Numbered from the stretch's first letter, positions 6,258 to 12,199 are shown. The stretch is DNA of 14,967 nt from an uncultured Bacilli bacterium (GCA_947623705.1 CANQHT010000022.1:1-14967); one strand, 5' to 3'. Numbers and translations are program-made. The notes: a model not told the origin generated them from the sequence alone.

Positions 6258-6280
6258 TGTAGAGAAATCTACATTTTTTT
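6257..6280 (+). terminator. Intrinsic terminator of murA
   Basis: ATGTAGA (6257-6263) pairs with TCTACAT (6268-6274) across a GAAA tetraloop of the stable GNRA type, followed by an uninterrupted T-run to 6280. It starts on the last base of the murA stop codon. Confidence 0.92.
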
Positions 6281-6296
6281 ATTTTAGGTGGTTTAA

Positions 6297-6980
6297 TTGC
6301 GAAGGAAATATAAATTAATAATAATTATTTTAGTTAGTACTCTTTTAACATATTTTATTTACTTTTTTAATCGGGAAGAAAAAATAAATATCGTCGCTTT
6401 AGGAGATGCTATTTCAAGTGGTGAAACATCTTATAACATTGATGGCATTAGTTATAATGATTATTTAAAAGAATATTTTGAAAATAAAAAACTTTTGAAA
6501 AGTTATGATGCTAGTTTCAGTTATAAAAATTATAAAATAGATGATTTAATTACAGATTTAAAAAGTAATATTACGAAAGATAATGCTAAACTTAGTATGC
6601 AACAATTAATTCATAAAGCGGATATCATTACTATTAACATTGGGGAAGAAGAACTAGTTAAAATGGCGATGACTGATGATTTAACTAAAGAATACTTAGA
6701 TAAATTTATTAAAGAATATGATGATTTACTTTATATGTTAAGAGATATTACGGAAGGAACCATTATTATTGTTGGTTTTTATGAGAATAGTTATTTAGAT
6801 AAAAGCAATGCTATTATTTTAAATTCGGAAGTATCAAATATTGCAATAAAATATGACGCAATCTTTATTAATATTAACGATTTAATGTTAACAGAAGACT
6901 ATTATGCTAGTAAAAATAGTTATTATTTTAATTATAAAGGTCATAAGATAATTGCTGATATGATAATTCATTCCATCTAG
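6297..6980 (+). CDS. Membrane-anchored SGNH-fold protein, apparently catalytically dead
   Basis: A 227-residue protein with an N-terminal membrane anchor (about 6-24) and an SGNH/GDSL-hydrolase-like domain outside. Block I aligns as INIVALGDAISSG (30-42): the nucleophile Ser of GDS is Ala38. Block III, normally GxND, is ITINIGEEEL (111-120). Block V, normally DxxHPNxxGH, reads NSYYFNYKGH (207-216), so the catalytic Asp and His become Asn207 and Tyr210 while the structural NxxGH remains. I infer a pseudoenzyme that binds or scaffolds rather than hydrolyses. The start is a TTG at 6297 with AGGTGG at 6286-6291. It lies just after the murA terminator, with no clear promoter of its own, so read-through is likely. 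A cell-wall or sporulation role is suggested only by its neighbours. Confidence 0.75.
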   Translation: MRRKYKLIIIILVSTLLTYFIYFFNREEKINIVALGDAISSGETSYNIDGISYNDYLKEYFENKKLLKSYDASFSYKNYKIDDLITDLKSNITKDNAKLSMQQLIHKADIITINIGEEELVKMAMTDDLTKEYLDKFIKEYDDLLYMLRDITEGTIIIVGFYENSYLDKSNAIILNSEVSNIAIKYDAIFININDLMLTEDYYASKNSYYFNYKGHKIIADMIIHSI

Positions 6981-6983
6981 GAC

Positions 6984-7011
6984 TTGATTGTTTTAAAAAA
7001 TATGTTATAAT
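6984..7011 (+). promoter_or_regulatory. Promoter of rpmE
   Basis: TTGATT (6984-6989), a 16-bp spacer and an extended -10 TGTTATAAT (7003-7011) lie directly after the SGNH gene. The predicted start near 7018 leaves a leader of about 50 nt. Confidence 0.8.
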
Positions 7012-7026
7012 ACTTAAGAACGAAAG

Positions 7027-7047
7027 TTACTATGCTTAAATTAGTAA
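7027..7047 (+). promoter_or_regulatory. rpmE leader hairpin, possible L31 autoregulatory element
   Basis: TTACTA (7027-7032) pairs with TAGTAA (7042-7047) in the short leader just before the GGAAGGAG ribosome binding site. Ribosomal protein leaders for L31 are known in Firmicutes, but I cannot confirm that this hairpin matches that motif. Confidence 0.35.
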
Positions 7048-7068
7048 GTATGGCGGAAGGAGAGAAAT

Positions 7069-7278
7069 ATGAGAGCAAATATTCATCCAGAAATGAAAGA
7101 TGCGACAGTTAAATGTGCTTGTGGTGCTACTTTTAAAACTAAATCTGTTAAAGATGAAATTCATGTTGAAGTTTGTAGTGAATGCCATCCATTTTATACT
7201 GGAGCTCAAGGAAAAGCAAAGAAAACTGGAAATATTGAAAAATTCAATAAAAAATATGGTTTTTCTAAAGAACAATAA
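7069..7278 (+). CDS. rpmE: Large ribosomal subunit protein bL31 (type A, zinc-binding)
   Basis: bL31 is a 50S ribosomal protein that helps bridge the subunits. The 69-residue product begins with the conserved MRANIHPE (usually MKxxIHP). It carries the four cysteines of the zinc-binding C+ form: Cys16-x-Cys18 and Cys36-x-x-Cys39 (CSECHPFYTG). KFNKKYG near the C-terminus is also typical. The length is normal. The start is supported by GGAAGGAG at 7055-7062. It is flanked by its own promoter and terminator, so it is a single-gene unit. In B. subtilis rpmE is next to the second murA paralogue (murZ)-rho; here it is close to the only murA seen. Confidence 0.97.
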   Translation: MRANIHPEMKDATVKCACGATFKTKSVKDEIHVEVCSECHPFYTGAQGKAKKTGNIEKFNKKYGFSKEQ

Positions 7279-7298
7279 TTTGAACATTGTTCTTTTTT
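7267..7298 (+). terminator. Intrinsic terminator of rpmE
   Basis: AAAGAACAAT (7267-7276) pairs perfectly with ATTGTTCTTT (7286-7295) over a 9-nt loop, with the T-run reaching 7298. The 5' arm overlaps the last codons of rpmE. Confidence 0.92.
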
Positions 7299-7331
7299 GT
7301 TGACAATTTTTGTCTTAAATTAGGAAATTTA

Positions 7332-7361
7332 TTCTAAAAAGATAATACTTCATGATATAAT
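7332..7361 (+). promoter_or_regulatory. Extended -10 promoter of the rpiB-spoIID-spoIIQ operon
   Basis: An extended -10 TGATATAAT (7353-7361) lies 18 bp after a weak -35 TTCTAA (7332-7337). The predicted start is near 7367, almost at the ribosome binding site. The better-looking TTGACA at 7300-7305 has no -10 at usable spacing. Confidence 0.65.
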
Positions 7362-7383
7362 AACTTTAAGGAGAGTGATTAAT

Positions 7384-7839
7384 TTGACAATCTATATTGC
7401 CGCAGATCATTTAGGGGTGGAAATAAAAAAAGAATTAAAAAGTTATTTAGAAAGTAATGATTTACAAGTATTAGAAATTGATTTAGATAATTATGAATTA
7501 GATGATTATCCTGATTTTGCTTTTAAGTTAGGCCGTTTAGTGGCATCCCATGAAAATGCCATTGGAATCTTAATATGTGGTAATGGTGTTGGAATGTCAA
7601 TCGCGGCGAATAAAGTTAAAGGAGTAAGATGTGTAAGGGCTACATCTGTTGATGATGCCTTCAAGGGTAAGAATCATAATGGGGCAAATGTTTTAGCTAT
7701 TGGTTCTAATTTAGGCATTGATTTATGTAAGGAAATCGTGGATACCTTTATTTCAACTAAACCGGCTGATACCGAAAGATATGTTAAAAGAATTAATAAA
7801 ATCATAGACTATGAAAATGGAGCATATAATGAATTATAA
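7384..7839 (+). CDS. rpiB: Ribose-5-phosphate isomerase B (RpiB/LacAB family)
   Basis: RpiB interconverts ribose 5-phosphate and ribulose 5-phosphate in the pentose phosphate pathway (cytoplasm). The 151-residue product has the family length. It shows ADHLG (7-11), DYPDFA (41-46), the active-site loop GILICGNGVGMSIAANK (61-77) with catalytic Cys65, and NHNGANVLAIG (97-107) with the catalytic His98. The Thr usual after CG is Asn67. The TTG at 7384 is preferred: AAGGAG at 7368-7373 is about 10 nt upstream, whereas the in-frame GTG at 7375 is only 1 nt away from it. It corresponds in position to B. subtilis ywlF. It leads an operon and overlaps the next gene. Confidence 0.92.
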   Translation: MTIYIAADHLGVEIKKELKSYLESNDLQVLEIDLDNYELDDYPDFAFKLGRLVASHENAIGILICGNGVGMSIAANKVKGVRCVRATSVDDAFKGKNHNGANVLAIGSNLGIDLCKEIVDTFISTKPADTERYVKRINKIIDYENGAYNEL

Positions 7840-8014
7840 GATATATTTATATGCTATCTGTATGTTTATAAGTATATTTATGTTATCGGGTGTAAATTTT
7901 GAAAAATTTATGAAGAAAAATAAAAGAGCTGAAGCCATTACCTTAATTATGACTTTAAGTATGGCTATATCTTATTTATTAACTAATTTTATTTGGGATT
8001 TTTTAAATTTATAA
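7829..8014 (+). CDS. DUF1146 (YwzB-like) small membrane protein
   Basis: A 61-residue protein of unknown function with two predicted membrane helices (about 4-20 and 36-54). Between them is the basic motif NFEKFMKKNKRAEA (23-36), and the end is TNFIWDFLNL (52-61). This matches the DUF1146 pattern (F-x-K-hydrophobic-KK, then NFxxD) of B. subtilis YwzB, which also lies upstream of murAA-spoIID. The start at 7829 overlaps the rpiB stop by 11 bp and has ATGGAG (7817-7822) as ribosome binding site. Overlap implies translational coupling with rpiB. Confidence 0.8.
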   Translation: MNYKIYLYAICMFISIFMLSGVNFEKFMKKNKRAEAITLIMTLSMAISYLLTNFIWDFLNL

Positions 8015-8040
8015 TAGTGATAATTTAAAAGGAGAAAAAT

Positions 8041-8958
8041 ATGCAAAACAGAATATTATTAGTCATAGTGATAGTATTAAGTTTAGTATTAATTATAGTA
8101 AGTAGTAATGAAAATACTGCTTTTTTTAAACCATCCGAAAAGGAAGAAATTCCAAGTAAAGATATTTCGGTATTAGATACCAAAACTAATAATATTGATA
8201 AATTAGAATTAGAAGACTATGTTATTGGGGTAGTCGCTGCCGAAATGCCGGCCTCATTTAATTACGAAGCCTTAAAAGCCCAAGCTGTTGCATCTCGGAC
8301 TTATGCTACTTATAAAATGGAAAATGCTACCCAAGAATATGATGTGGTAACGGATGTTTCTAATCAAAGTTATATCACCATAGAAGAAATGCAAAAGAAA
8401 TGGGCGAATGATTTTTCCAAATATTATAATAAAATCAAAGAAGCGGTGAATGATACAGAGGGCGAAATAATGACTTATAATGATGAAGTAATCGAGTCTT
8501 ATTATTTTGCGATGAGTAATGGTTATACTGAAGATGTGGCTTTAGTTTTTAGTGAAGAAAAAGATTATTTACAAAGTGTTCCTTCTATCTATGATAATAG
8601 TTCTTTAAAAAATTTTGAAGTAACAAAGGAATTTACGGCAAGTGAAGTCTGTCAAAAATTAAAAGTTAATTGTCCTTTAAAAATAACCGATATCAAAAGA
8701 AGTGCTACTAACCGGGTTAATACCCTAAAAGTAAATGATCAAGAATTTAAAGGTACGGTATTTCGTAATCTACTCGGTTTAAGATCCACGGATTTTGATA
8801 TAAATATCAATAATGATAAGGTTACAATTACCACGAGAGGTTATGGTCATGGTGTGGGAATGAGTCAATATGGGGCAAATGGAATGGCTAATGCCGGTAA
8901 AAATTATGAAGAAATTTTAAAATATTACTATAAAAATGTAAAAATAACAACGATTTAA
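8041..8958 (+). CDS. spoIID: Stage II sporulation protein D (SpoIID), peptidoglycan lytic transglycosylase
   Basis: SpoIID is a mother-cell membrane protein of the DMP engulfment machine that cleaves glycan strands and releases anhydro-muropeptides. The 305-residue product has an N-terminal membrane anchor (about 5-21) and the SpoIID domain. Catalytic Glu68 lies in VVAAEMPA (64-71), followed by EALKAQAVASRTYATYK (76-92). FRNLLGLRST and the glycine-rich end GYGHGVGMSQYGANGMA are diagnostic. The loop after the catalytic helix reads TDVSNQSY and lacks the Cys/His zinc ligands that I recall for Clostridioides difficile SpoIID. The start is supported by AAAGGAG at 8028-8034. It is third in the rpiB operon; a dedicated SigmaE promoter was not obvious. 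Confidence 0.96.
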   Translation: MQNRILLVIVIVLSLVLIIVSSNENTAFFKPSEKEEIPSKDISVLDTKTNNIDKLELEDYVIGVVAAEMPASFNYEALKAQAVASRTYATYKMENATQEYDVVTDVSNQSYITIEEMQKKWANDFSKYYNKIKEAVNDTEGEIMTYNDEVIESYYFAMSNGYTEDVALVFSEEKDYLQSVPSIYDNSSLKNFEVTKEFTASEVCQKLKVNCPLKITDIKRSATNRVNTLKVNDQEFKGTVFRNLLGLRSTDFDININNDKVTITTRGYGHGVGMSQYGANGMANAGKNYEEILKYYYKNVKITTI

Positions 8959-8986
8959 GTATAAAGAAGAAAAATTTGCCAATACT
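8959..8986 (+). promoter_or_regulatory. Weak candidate SigF/SigG-type promoter of spoIIQ
   Basis: GTATA (8959-8963), 16 bp, then CAATACT (8980-8986) resembles the SigF/SigG pattern (GHATR ... CATAnTA). B. subtilis spoIIQ is in the SigmaF regulon. A similar block (GAATA, 18 bp, CAATACA) precedes spoIIR. The implied start would fall on the ribosome binding site, which weakens the call. Confidence 0.25.
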
Positions 8987-9005
8987 TTAATTAGGATGGT
9001 GAATT

Positions 9006-9638
9006 ATGAAGAAAAGAAAATTAAAAGGATTTGTCTTACCAACATTATATTTAATAATTACTTTAAGTATCTTTGTCGGAGTTGTTTTACTAGGTAGTAG
9101 TGCAGATTTACAAGAAAAAGATTATGATTATGGCACGGAAGTAGTGGAAAAGAATGAGGAACCAGTTTTAAATGAAGATGATGAAGCCTCAAATTTAATT
9201 GCGAGTCCCATAAATGAAAATACCGCTAATTTAAGTATTCATTTTTATAGTAAAGATGCGGAAGAAGTAACTCAACAAAATAGTTTAATTTATTATGAAA
9301 ATACTTACTTACCTAATACGGGAATTCTTTACTCAAGTGATACGGATTTTGATGTTCTTGCAGTCTTTGATGGTAAAGTAACTGACATTTTAGATGATGA
9401 GTTCTTTGGTAAAGTTGTAGTAGTAGAGCATTCAAGTAATTTAAGAACTTACTACTATGGTTTAAAAGATATTTTAGTTAATGTTAATGATGAAGTAAGT
9501 ACAAGTGACATCTTAGGTACAAGTAATAATAATGAAATAATGAATGATAAAAAAACATTCCTTTTAGAAGTTTATTATAATAATGAACTAATTAACCCTG
9601 AAACATTTATCGGGAATAAAATAACTGAATTTAATTAA
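9006..9638 (+). CDS. spoIIQ: Stage II sporulation protein Q (SpoIIQ), LytM-like
   Basis: SpoIIQ is the forespore membrane protein that pairs with SpoIIIAH across the intermembrane space to form the engulfment channel. The 210-residue product has a cytoplasmic KKRK start, one membrane helix (about 9-30), an acidic linker (38-61) and a LytM/M23-like domain. The family block YYENTYLPNTGILYSSDTDF (96-115) is clear, followed by VLAVFDGKVTDI, VVVVEHSSN (137-145) and NPETF (197-201). M23 zinc ligands are missing: the first His is Asn104, and the terminal HxH region reads FLLEV. So it is a non-enzymatic LytM fold. It is shorter than B. subtilis SpoIIQ (283). The ribosome binding site is AGGATGG (8993-8999). 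It is the last gene of the operon before a terminator. Confidence 0.88.
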   Translation: MKKRKLKGFVLPTLYLIITLSIFVGVVLLGSSADLQEKDYDYGTEVVEKNEEPVLNEDDEASNLIASPINENTANLSIHFYSKDAEEVTQQNSLIYYENTYLPNTGILYSSDTDFDVLAVFDGKVTDILDDEFFGKVVVVEHSSNLRTYYYGLKDILVNVNDEVSTSDILGTSNNNEIMNDKKTFLLEVYYNNELINPETFIGNKITEFN

Positions 9639-9641
9639 GAT

Positions 9642-9669
9642 AAGTCCCATAAGCGGGCTTTCTTTTTTT
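9642..9669 (+). terminator. Intrinsic terminator of the spoIID-spoIIQ operon
   Basis: AAGTCC (9642-9647) pairs with GGGCTT (9655-9660) with one G-U pair, over a 7-nt loop, followed by TC and seven T. The pairing can be extended outward through AGA/TCT with one bulge. Confidence 0.85.
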
Positions 9670-9681
9670 AGGAGAATGCAA

Positions 9682-10275
9682 ATGGAAAATATTTTATTTT
9701 TAGATGATTATATTAATTTATATAATAAGAAAGATGCTACTATATATGTAATTAAACCTTATAAAGGGACATTACAAAATGGGCGTATTATTGACAAAAG
9801 TAAATTTGTTTTAAAGATGAGCCAAATATTAAAGAATAAAAAGATCAATAATAATTTGTTTAATAGTAGCATTTTAGTATTATTAAATAGTTTAATTACC
9901 AAAGAAGATAAAAAAGTAATCATGGATTCAATGGATGAATTAAATTATAAACATCAAGAGTATTTAAAAGAAGATAAACTGTTAAATATTAATAAAAATT
10001 CTTTATATATCTTTTGTTCTGATACTTATTTTTATTTTTTAAGTACCAATTATAAAGGTAATCTAGAGGTAAGTTTATATAATTATAACAATGCAAATAT
10101 CAATAATTTAGTAAATCTTATTAAAGAATATCATAAAAAAGATATCTACTTACATGGTAAAAATTTAAAAGAATTTATTACTATTTTAGAAAAAACTAAA
10201 TTAAATTATTATTACTTTGATGATGCCTCTAATTTATTAATTAAGTTATATTTAGATAAAAAAGAATATATATAA
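9682..10275 (+). CDS. Uncharacterised protein, possible shrunken MreB/Mbl-like actin
   Basis: A 197-residue cytoplasmic protein that I do not recognise firmly. Its layout follows parts of MreB/Mbl. VIKPYKGTLQNGRIIDKSK (23-41) resembles the MreB stretch P-x-x-x-G-x-I-x-D-x-x. SSILVLLNSLITKEDKKVIM (62-81) resembles the strand plus T-x-x-E-R-x-A-V-x-x helix. DIYLHGKNLKEFITILEKTK (154-173) then YYYFDDASNLLIKLYL resembles the terminal LTGGG...D-P-x-x-x-V-x-x-G region. The glycine-rich nucleotide-binding loops are lost, and it is about 60% of the usual length (about 335). Mbl lies downstream of spoIIQ and spoIIID in B. subtilis, which fits. The ATG at 9682 suits AGGAG (9670-9674) better than the ATG at 9676. 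The actin link is inference only. Confidence 0.6.
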   Translation: MENILFLDDYINLYNKKDATIYVIKPYKGTLQNGRIIDKSKFVLKMSQILKNKKINNNLFNSSILVLLNSLITKEDKKVIMDSMDELNYKHQEYLKEDKLLNINKNSLYIFCSDTYFYFLSTNYKGNLEVSLYNYNNANINNLVNLIKEYHKKDIYLHGKNLKEFITILEKTKLNYYYFDDASNLLIKLYLDKKEYI

Positions 10276-10305
10276 CAATTATTTATTATGCTAATTCTAA
10301 ATATC

Positions 10306-10334
10306 TTGTAAATTCAATTTCTATATAATATAAT
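10306..10334 (+). promoter_or_regulatory. Promoter of the 223-residue hypothetical gene
   Basis: TTGTAA (10306-10311), a 17-bp spacer and a perfect TATAAT (10329-10334). The predicted start near 10341 is about 20 nt before the ATG. Repeated TATA units precede the -10. Confidence 0.6.
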
Positions 10335-10360
10335 ATCATCTTAAGAAAAGGAGAATAGAA

Positions 10361-11032
10361 ATGAATGACAATAATTATATAGATTTATATTCTATCTATA
10401 ATGGTATATTAAATAAAAATGATAAAAGAATAAGAAGAGAAAAAGAAGAAGCCGAAAAACAAAAAAGGGAAACAGATAGACATTATGCATATTTAGAAAG
10501 TGAAGATAATTCTCAGTTTTTAATAAATTACTATCTTTATCGTGACTTTATTTTAAATCAATTACCCAATATTATCCAAAAATTTTTAGAAAGAATATAT
10601 TATCGTAAATTAAATTCAACAAATAATATTTTAAAAAAAGAAAATTTTGTAATACCATTTTCTTTAAGTAAATTACAAGAAGATTTTAATGTTAATTCTG
10701 AAACAATCGGCGGTTTACATCCTAGTATTTTCTATCAATTTAGTAAAAATGAAGAAATAATGTTAAGCCAAGATATTTATGCGACATTTAAAACTTATTT
10801 AACTAATTTTATACTTGATTATCAAATTGGTAAAGTTGAAAAAAATAATGTAGGGGATGAGAAAATAGCTATATATGCCCCAATTGAAAAAGTTATATAT
10901 GCTTATTATCTTGAATGTGAAAGAATAGCAAGATTAGATGAAGATTTGAAAATATTTGATGAAGAAGAAAATGTTAATTTTAATAGGGAAGTATGTGAAA
11001 AGTTAAAGAAAAAAATAAAAGTAATTAACTAA
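10361..11032 (+). CDS. Hypothetical charged cytoplasmic protein
   Basis: I do not recognise this 223-residue protein. It has no signal peptide or membrane helix. Residues 20-40 are a highly charged, probably coiled-coil segment (NDKRIRREKEEAEKQKR). The rest is a predicted helical domain with aromatic-rich stretches (FLINYYLYRDFILNQL, 53-68), a mixed stretch around IPFSLSKLQEDFNVN, and an acidic then basic C-terminus (DEEEN ... KKKIKV). It is preceded by AAAGGAG (10347-10353) and by its own promoter. No clear terminator follows. Codon use matches its neighbours, so there is no sign of recent transfer. Confidence 0.75.
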   Translation: MNDNNYIDLYSIYNGILNKNDKRIRREKEEAEKQKRETDRHYAYLESEDNSQFLINYYLYRDFILNQLPNIIQKFLERIYYRKLNSTNNILKKENFVIPFSLSKLQEDFNVNSETIGGLHPSIFYQFSKNEEIMLSQDIYATFKTYLTNFILDYQIGKVEKNNVGDEKIAIYAPIEKVIYAYYLECERIARLDEDLKIFDEEENVNFNREVCEKLKKKIKVIN

Positions 11033-11120
11033 TAAGCAATTTTTTAGAAGAAAATACTCATTAAGTATAAAAAGTTTCACAAAAAATGTTAAAAAAAGTC
11101 TTTTATTTTTTCTAATAATT

Positions 11121-11129
11121 TGGTATTAT
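11121..11129 (+). promoter_or_regulatory. Extended -10 promoter of the cold-shock gene
   Basis: TGGTATTAT (11121-11129) fits an extended -10. The -35 region (about 11101-11106) is a weak T-rich stretch. The predicted start near 11136 gives a leader of about 100 nt, typical of cold-shock mRNAs. Confidence 0.55.
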
Positions 11130-11150
11130 GGAAAAGTCCTATCTTAGAAA

Positions 11151-11169
11151 AGTGTCGAATTTTGTCGCA
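11151..11169 (+). promoter_or_regulatory. Tandem Spo0A-box-like sites after the csp start
   Basis: AGTGTCGAA (11151-11159, containing the core TGTCGAA) and TTTGTCGCA (11161-11169, 8/9 to TTTGTCRAA) are in direct orientation and exactly 10 bp apart, one helical turn. Spo0A binds tandem boxes with this spacing at abrB, where sites downstream of transcription starts cause repression. Spo0A repression of this gene is inference. Confidence 0.45.
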
Positions 11170-11201
11170 CGATTTTTGTTGCCTTTATTTATAATCGTGT
11201 G
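11166..11201 (+). promoter_or_regulatory. Hairpin in the csp leader
   Basis: CGCACGATT (11166-11174) pairs with AATCGTGTG (11193-11201), 9 bp with one G-U, across an 18-nt T-rich loop. No T-run follows, so it is a leader structure, plausibly a temperature-sensitive element as in other cold-shock mRNAs, rather than a terminator. Confidence 0.5.
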
Positions 11202-11236
11202 TAATAATTAAATTACGAAGAAAAGAGGTGGGATGT

Positions 11237-11449
11237 ATGCATGGAAAAGTTAAGTGGTTCAATAATGATAAAGGTTATGGTTTTATTGAATATGAAGATT
11301 TAGAAGATATCTTTGTTCACTATTCAGCAATCATCAAGGATGGTTACAAAACTTTGAGTGAAGGTGCCCTTGTAAATTTCAAGTTAGTGGAAACATCTAA
11401 AGGATTACAAGCCATTGATGTTGTTGAAGAACAAAAGACTAATGTCTAA
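11237..11449 (+). CDS. csp: Cold-shock protein (CspA/CspB family)
   Basis: A 70-residue single OB-fold cold-shock domain that binds single-stranded RNA and DNA and melts mRNA structure. It starts MHGKVKWFNN and has RNP1 KGYGFIE (12-18) and RNP2 DIFVHYSAI (24-32). GYKTLSEGALVNF and KGLQAIDV complete the family pattern. The length (65-70) is normal. The ATG at 11237 is chosen because AGGTGG (11226-11231) sits 5 nt upstream; the ATG at 11233 is out of frame and stops quickly. A long structured leader is typical for this family. The tandem Spo0A-box-like sites in the leader suggest possible repression at sporulation onset. Confidence 0.97.
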   Translation: MHGKVKWFNNDKGYGFIEYEDLEDIFVHYSAIIKDGYKTLSEGALVNFKLVETSKGLQAIDVVEEQKTNV

Positions 11450-11481
11450 TAACTAACTTGTTTTATGTATACACCGAGTCA

Positions 11482-11490
11482 TTCGACAAC
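11482..11490 (-). promoter_or_regulatory. Spo0A-box-like site between csp and hpf
   Basis: TTCGACAAC on the plus strand reads GTTGTCGAA on the minus strand, 8/9 to the TTTGTCRAA consensus and containing the full TGTCGAA core. It lies upstream of hpf and downstream of csp. Function is not established. Confidence 0.35.
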
Positions 11491-11539
11491 TAAGATGATA
11501 TTTTGGAAGTAATAATATTGGATTTATAATGTCGCAGAT

Positions 11540-11569
11540 AGAGAACGTGAAAGTTTCTCTTTTTGTTTT
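11540..11569 (+). terminator. Intrinsic terminator between csp and hpf
   Basis: AGAGAA (11540-11545) pairs with TTCTCT (11555-11560), followed by TTTTGTTTT. It is about 90 nt after the csp stop, so csp would have a long 3' UTR. A TATAAT at 11525-11530 lies just upstream of the hairpin. Confidence 0.7.
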
Positions 11570-11579
11570 CGTAAAAGTT

Positions 11580-11588
11580 TGATATACT
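11580..11588 (+). promoter_or_regulatory. Extended -10 promoter of hpf
   Basis: TGATATACT (11580-11588) is an extended -10 with no strong -35 (the region is the T-rich tail of the terminator). The predicted start near 11595 would leave a very short leader of about 13 nt. Confidence 0.5.
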
Positions 11589-11607
11589 TAAGTTAGGAGA
11601 GTGATTA

Positions 11608-12138
11608 ATGATGAAATACAACATTAGAGGAGACAAATTAAAAGTAACGAAGTCTATTAAGGATTATATTGAAGAAAAACTTGATAGATTAAACAAGTAC
11701 TACGAGAATGCTAAGGACATTGAATGTAAGGTTTTAATTCGGAGTAAAAACAATTTACAATCTATTGAAGTAACAATACCATTAAATAAATTTATTTTAA
11801 GAGCAGAGGTTTCCGATAAAGATTTATATGCCTCAATTGATTTAGTGGTCGATAAATTAGAAGGACAAATTAGAAAGAATAAAACAAGACTTAAGAATCG
11901 TTATGAAAGAGTCGAAATTCCCGAAATGAGTTTAGACTTTGAAGATGAGGAAGAAGAAAACTTTAGTATTGTTAAAAGAAAAGATATTGATACTAAACCA
12001 ATGGATGAAGAAGAAGCCATTTTACAAATGAATTTATTAAATCATGATTTCTTTGTTTTTAAAAATGTTGATGAAGAATGTGTATCAGTATTATATAAAA
12101 GAAAAGATAATAAATACGGAATAATTAATGTTAAATAA
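11608..12138 (+). CDS. hpf: Long-form ribosome hibernation promoting factor
   Basis: Long HPF binds the 30S decoding region and dimerises 70S ribosomes into inactive 100S particles in stationary or starved cells. The 176-residue product has an N-terminal S30AE domain (about 1-100; MKYNIRGDKLKVTKSIKDYIEEKL) and an acidic linker (105-118). The C-terminal dimerisation domain (about 120-176) has the signature KPMDEEEAILQMNLLNHDFFVF and VLYKRKDNKYGII. The length is typical of the long form. AGGAGA at 11595-11600 supports the ATG at 11608; the ATG at 11611 is also possible. The order hpf-secA equals B. subtilis yvyD-secA. Its own promoter and terminator make it a separate unit. Confidence 0.97.
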   Translation: MMKYNIRGDKLKVTKSIKDYIEEKLDRLNKYYENAKDIECKVLIRSKNNLQSIEVTIPLNKFILRAEVSDKDLYASIDLVVDKLEGQIRKNKTRLKNRYERVEIPEMSLDFEDEEEENFSIVKRKDIDTKPMDEEEAILQMNLLNHDFFVFKNVDEECVSVLYKRKDNKYGIINVK

Positions 12139-12162
12139 ATTAATATCTAAAATTTGCTAGTA

Positions 12163-12192
12163 AAGGTTAAACAAATTTGTTTAATCTTTTTT
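12163..12192 (+). terminator. Intrinsic terminator of hpf
   Basis: AAGGTTAAAC (12163-12172) pairs with GTTTAATCTT (12179-12188), with one G-T, over an AAATTT loop, with a T-run to 12192. It is directly followed by the secA promoter. Confidence 0.9.
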
Positions 12193-12199
12193 CTTGGTA

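Noticed and set aside
7300..7314. TTGACA at 7300-7305 and the overlapping GACAA-N3-TTGTC repeat as the rpiB promoter or a Spo0A site
   Set aside because: There is no -10 at correct spacing. The repeat is largely formed by the TTGACA itself, and TTGACAA-type sequences mimic the reverse Spo0A box in AT-rich DNA.
7375..7383. GTG at 7375 as the rpiB start
   Set aside because: It is only 1 nt from the AAGGAG motif. The TTG at 7384 has workable spacing and gives the canonical RpiB N-terminus.
11073..11112. A-run/T-run pair before csp as a terminator of the 223-residue gene
   Set aside because: The stem would be only A-T pairs with a very short loop and no GC pairs. It is too weak to call.
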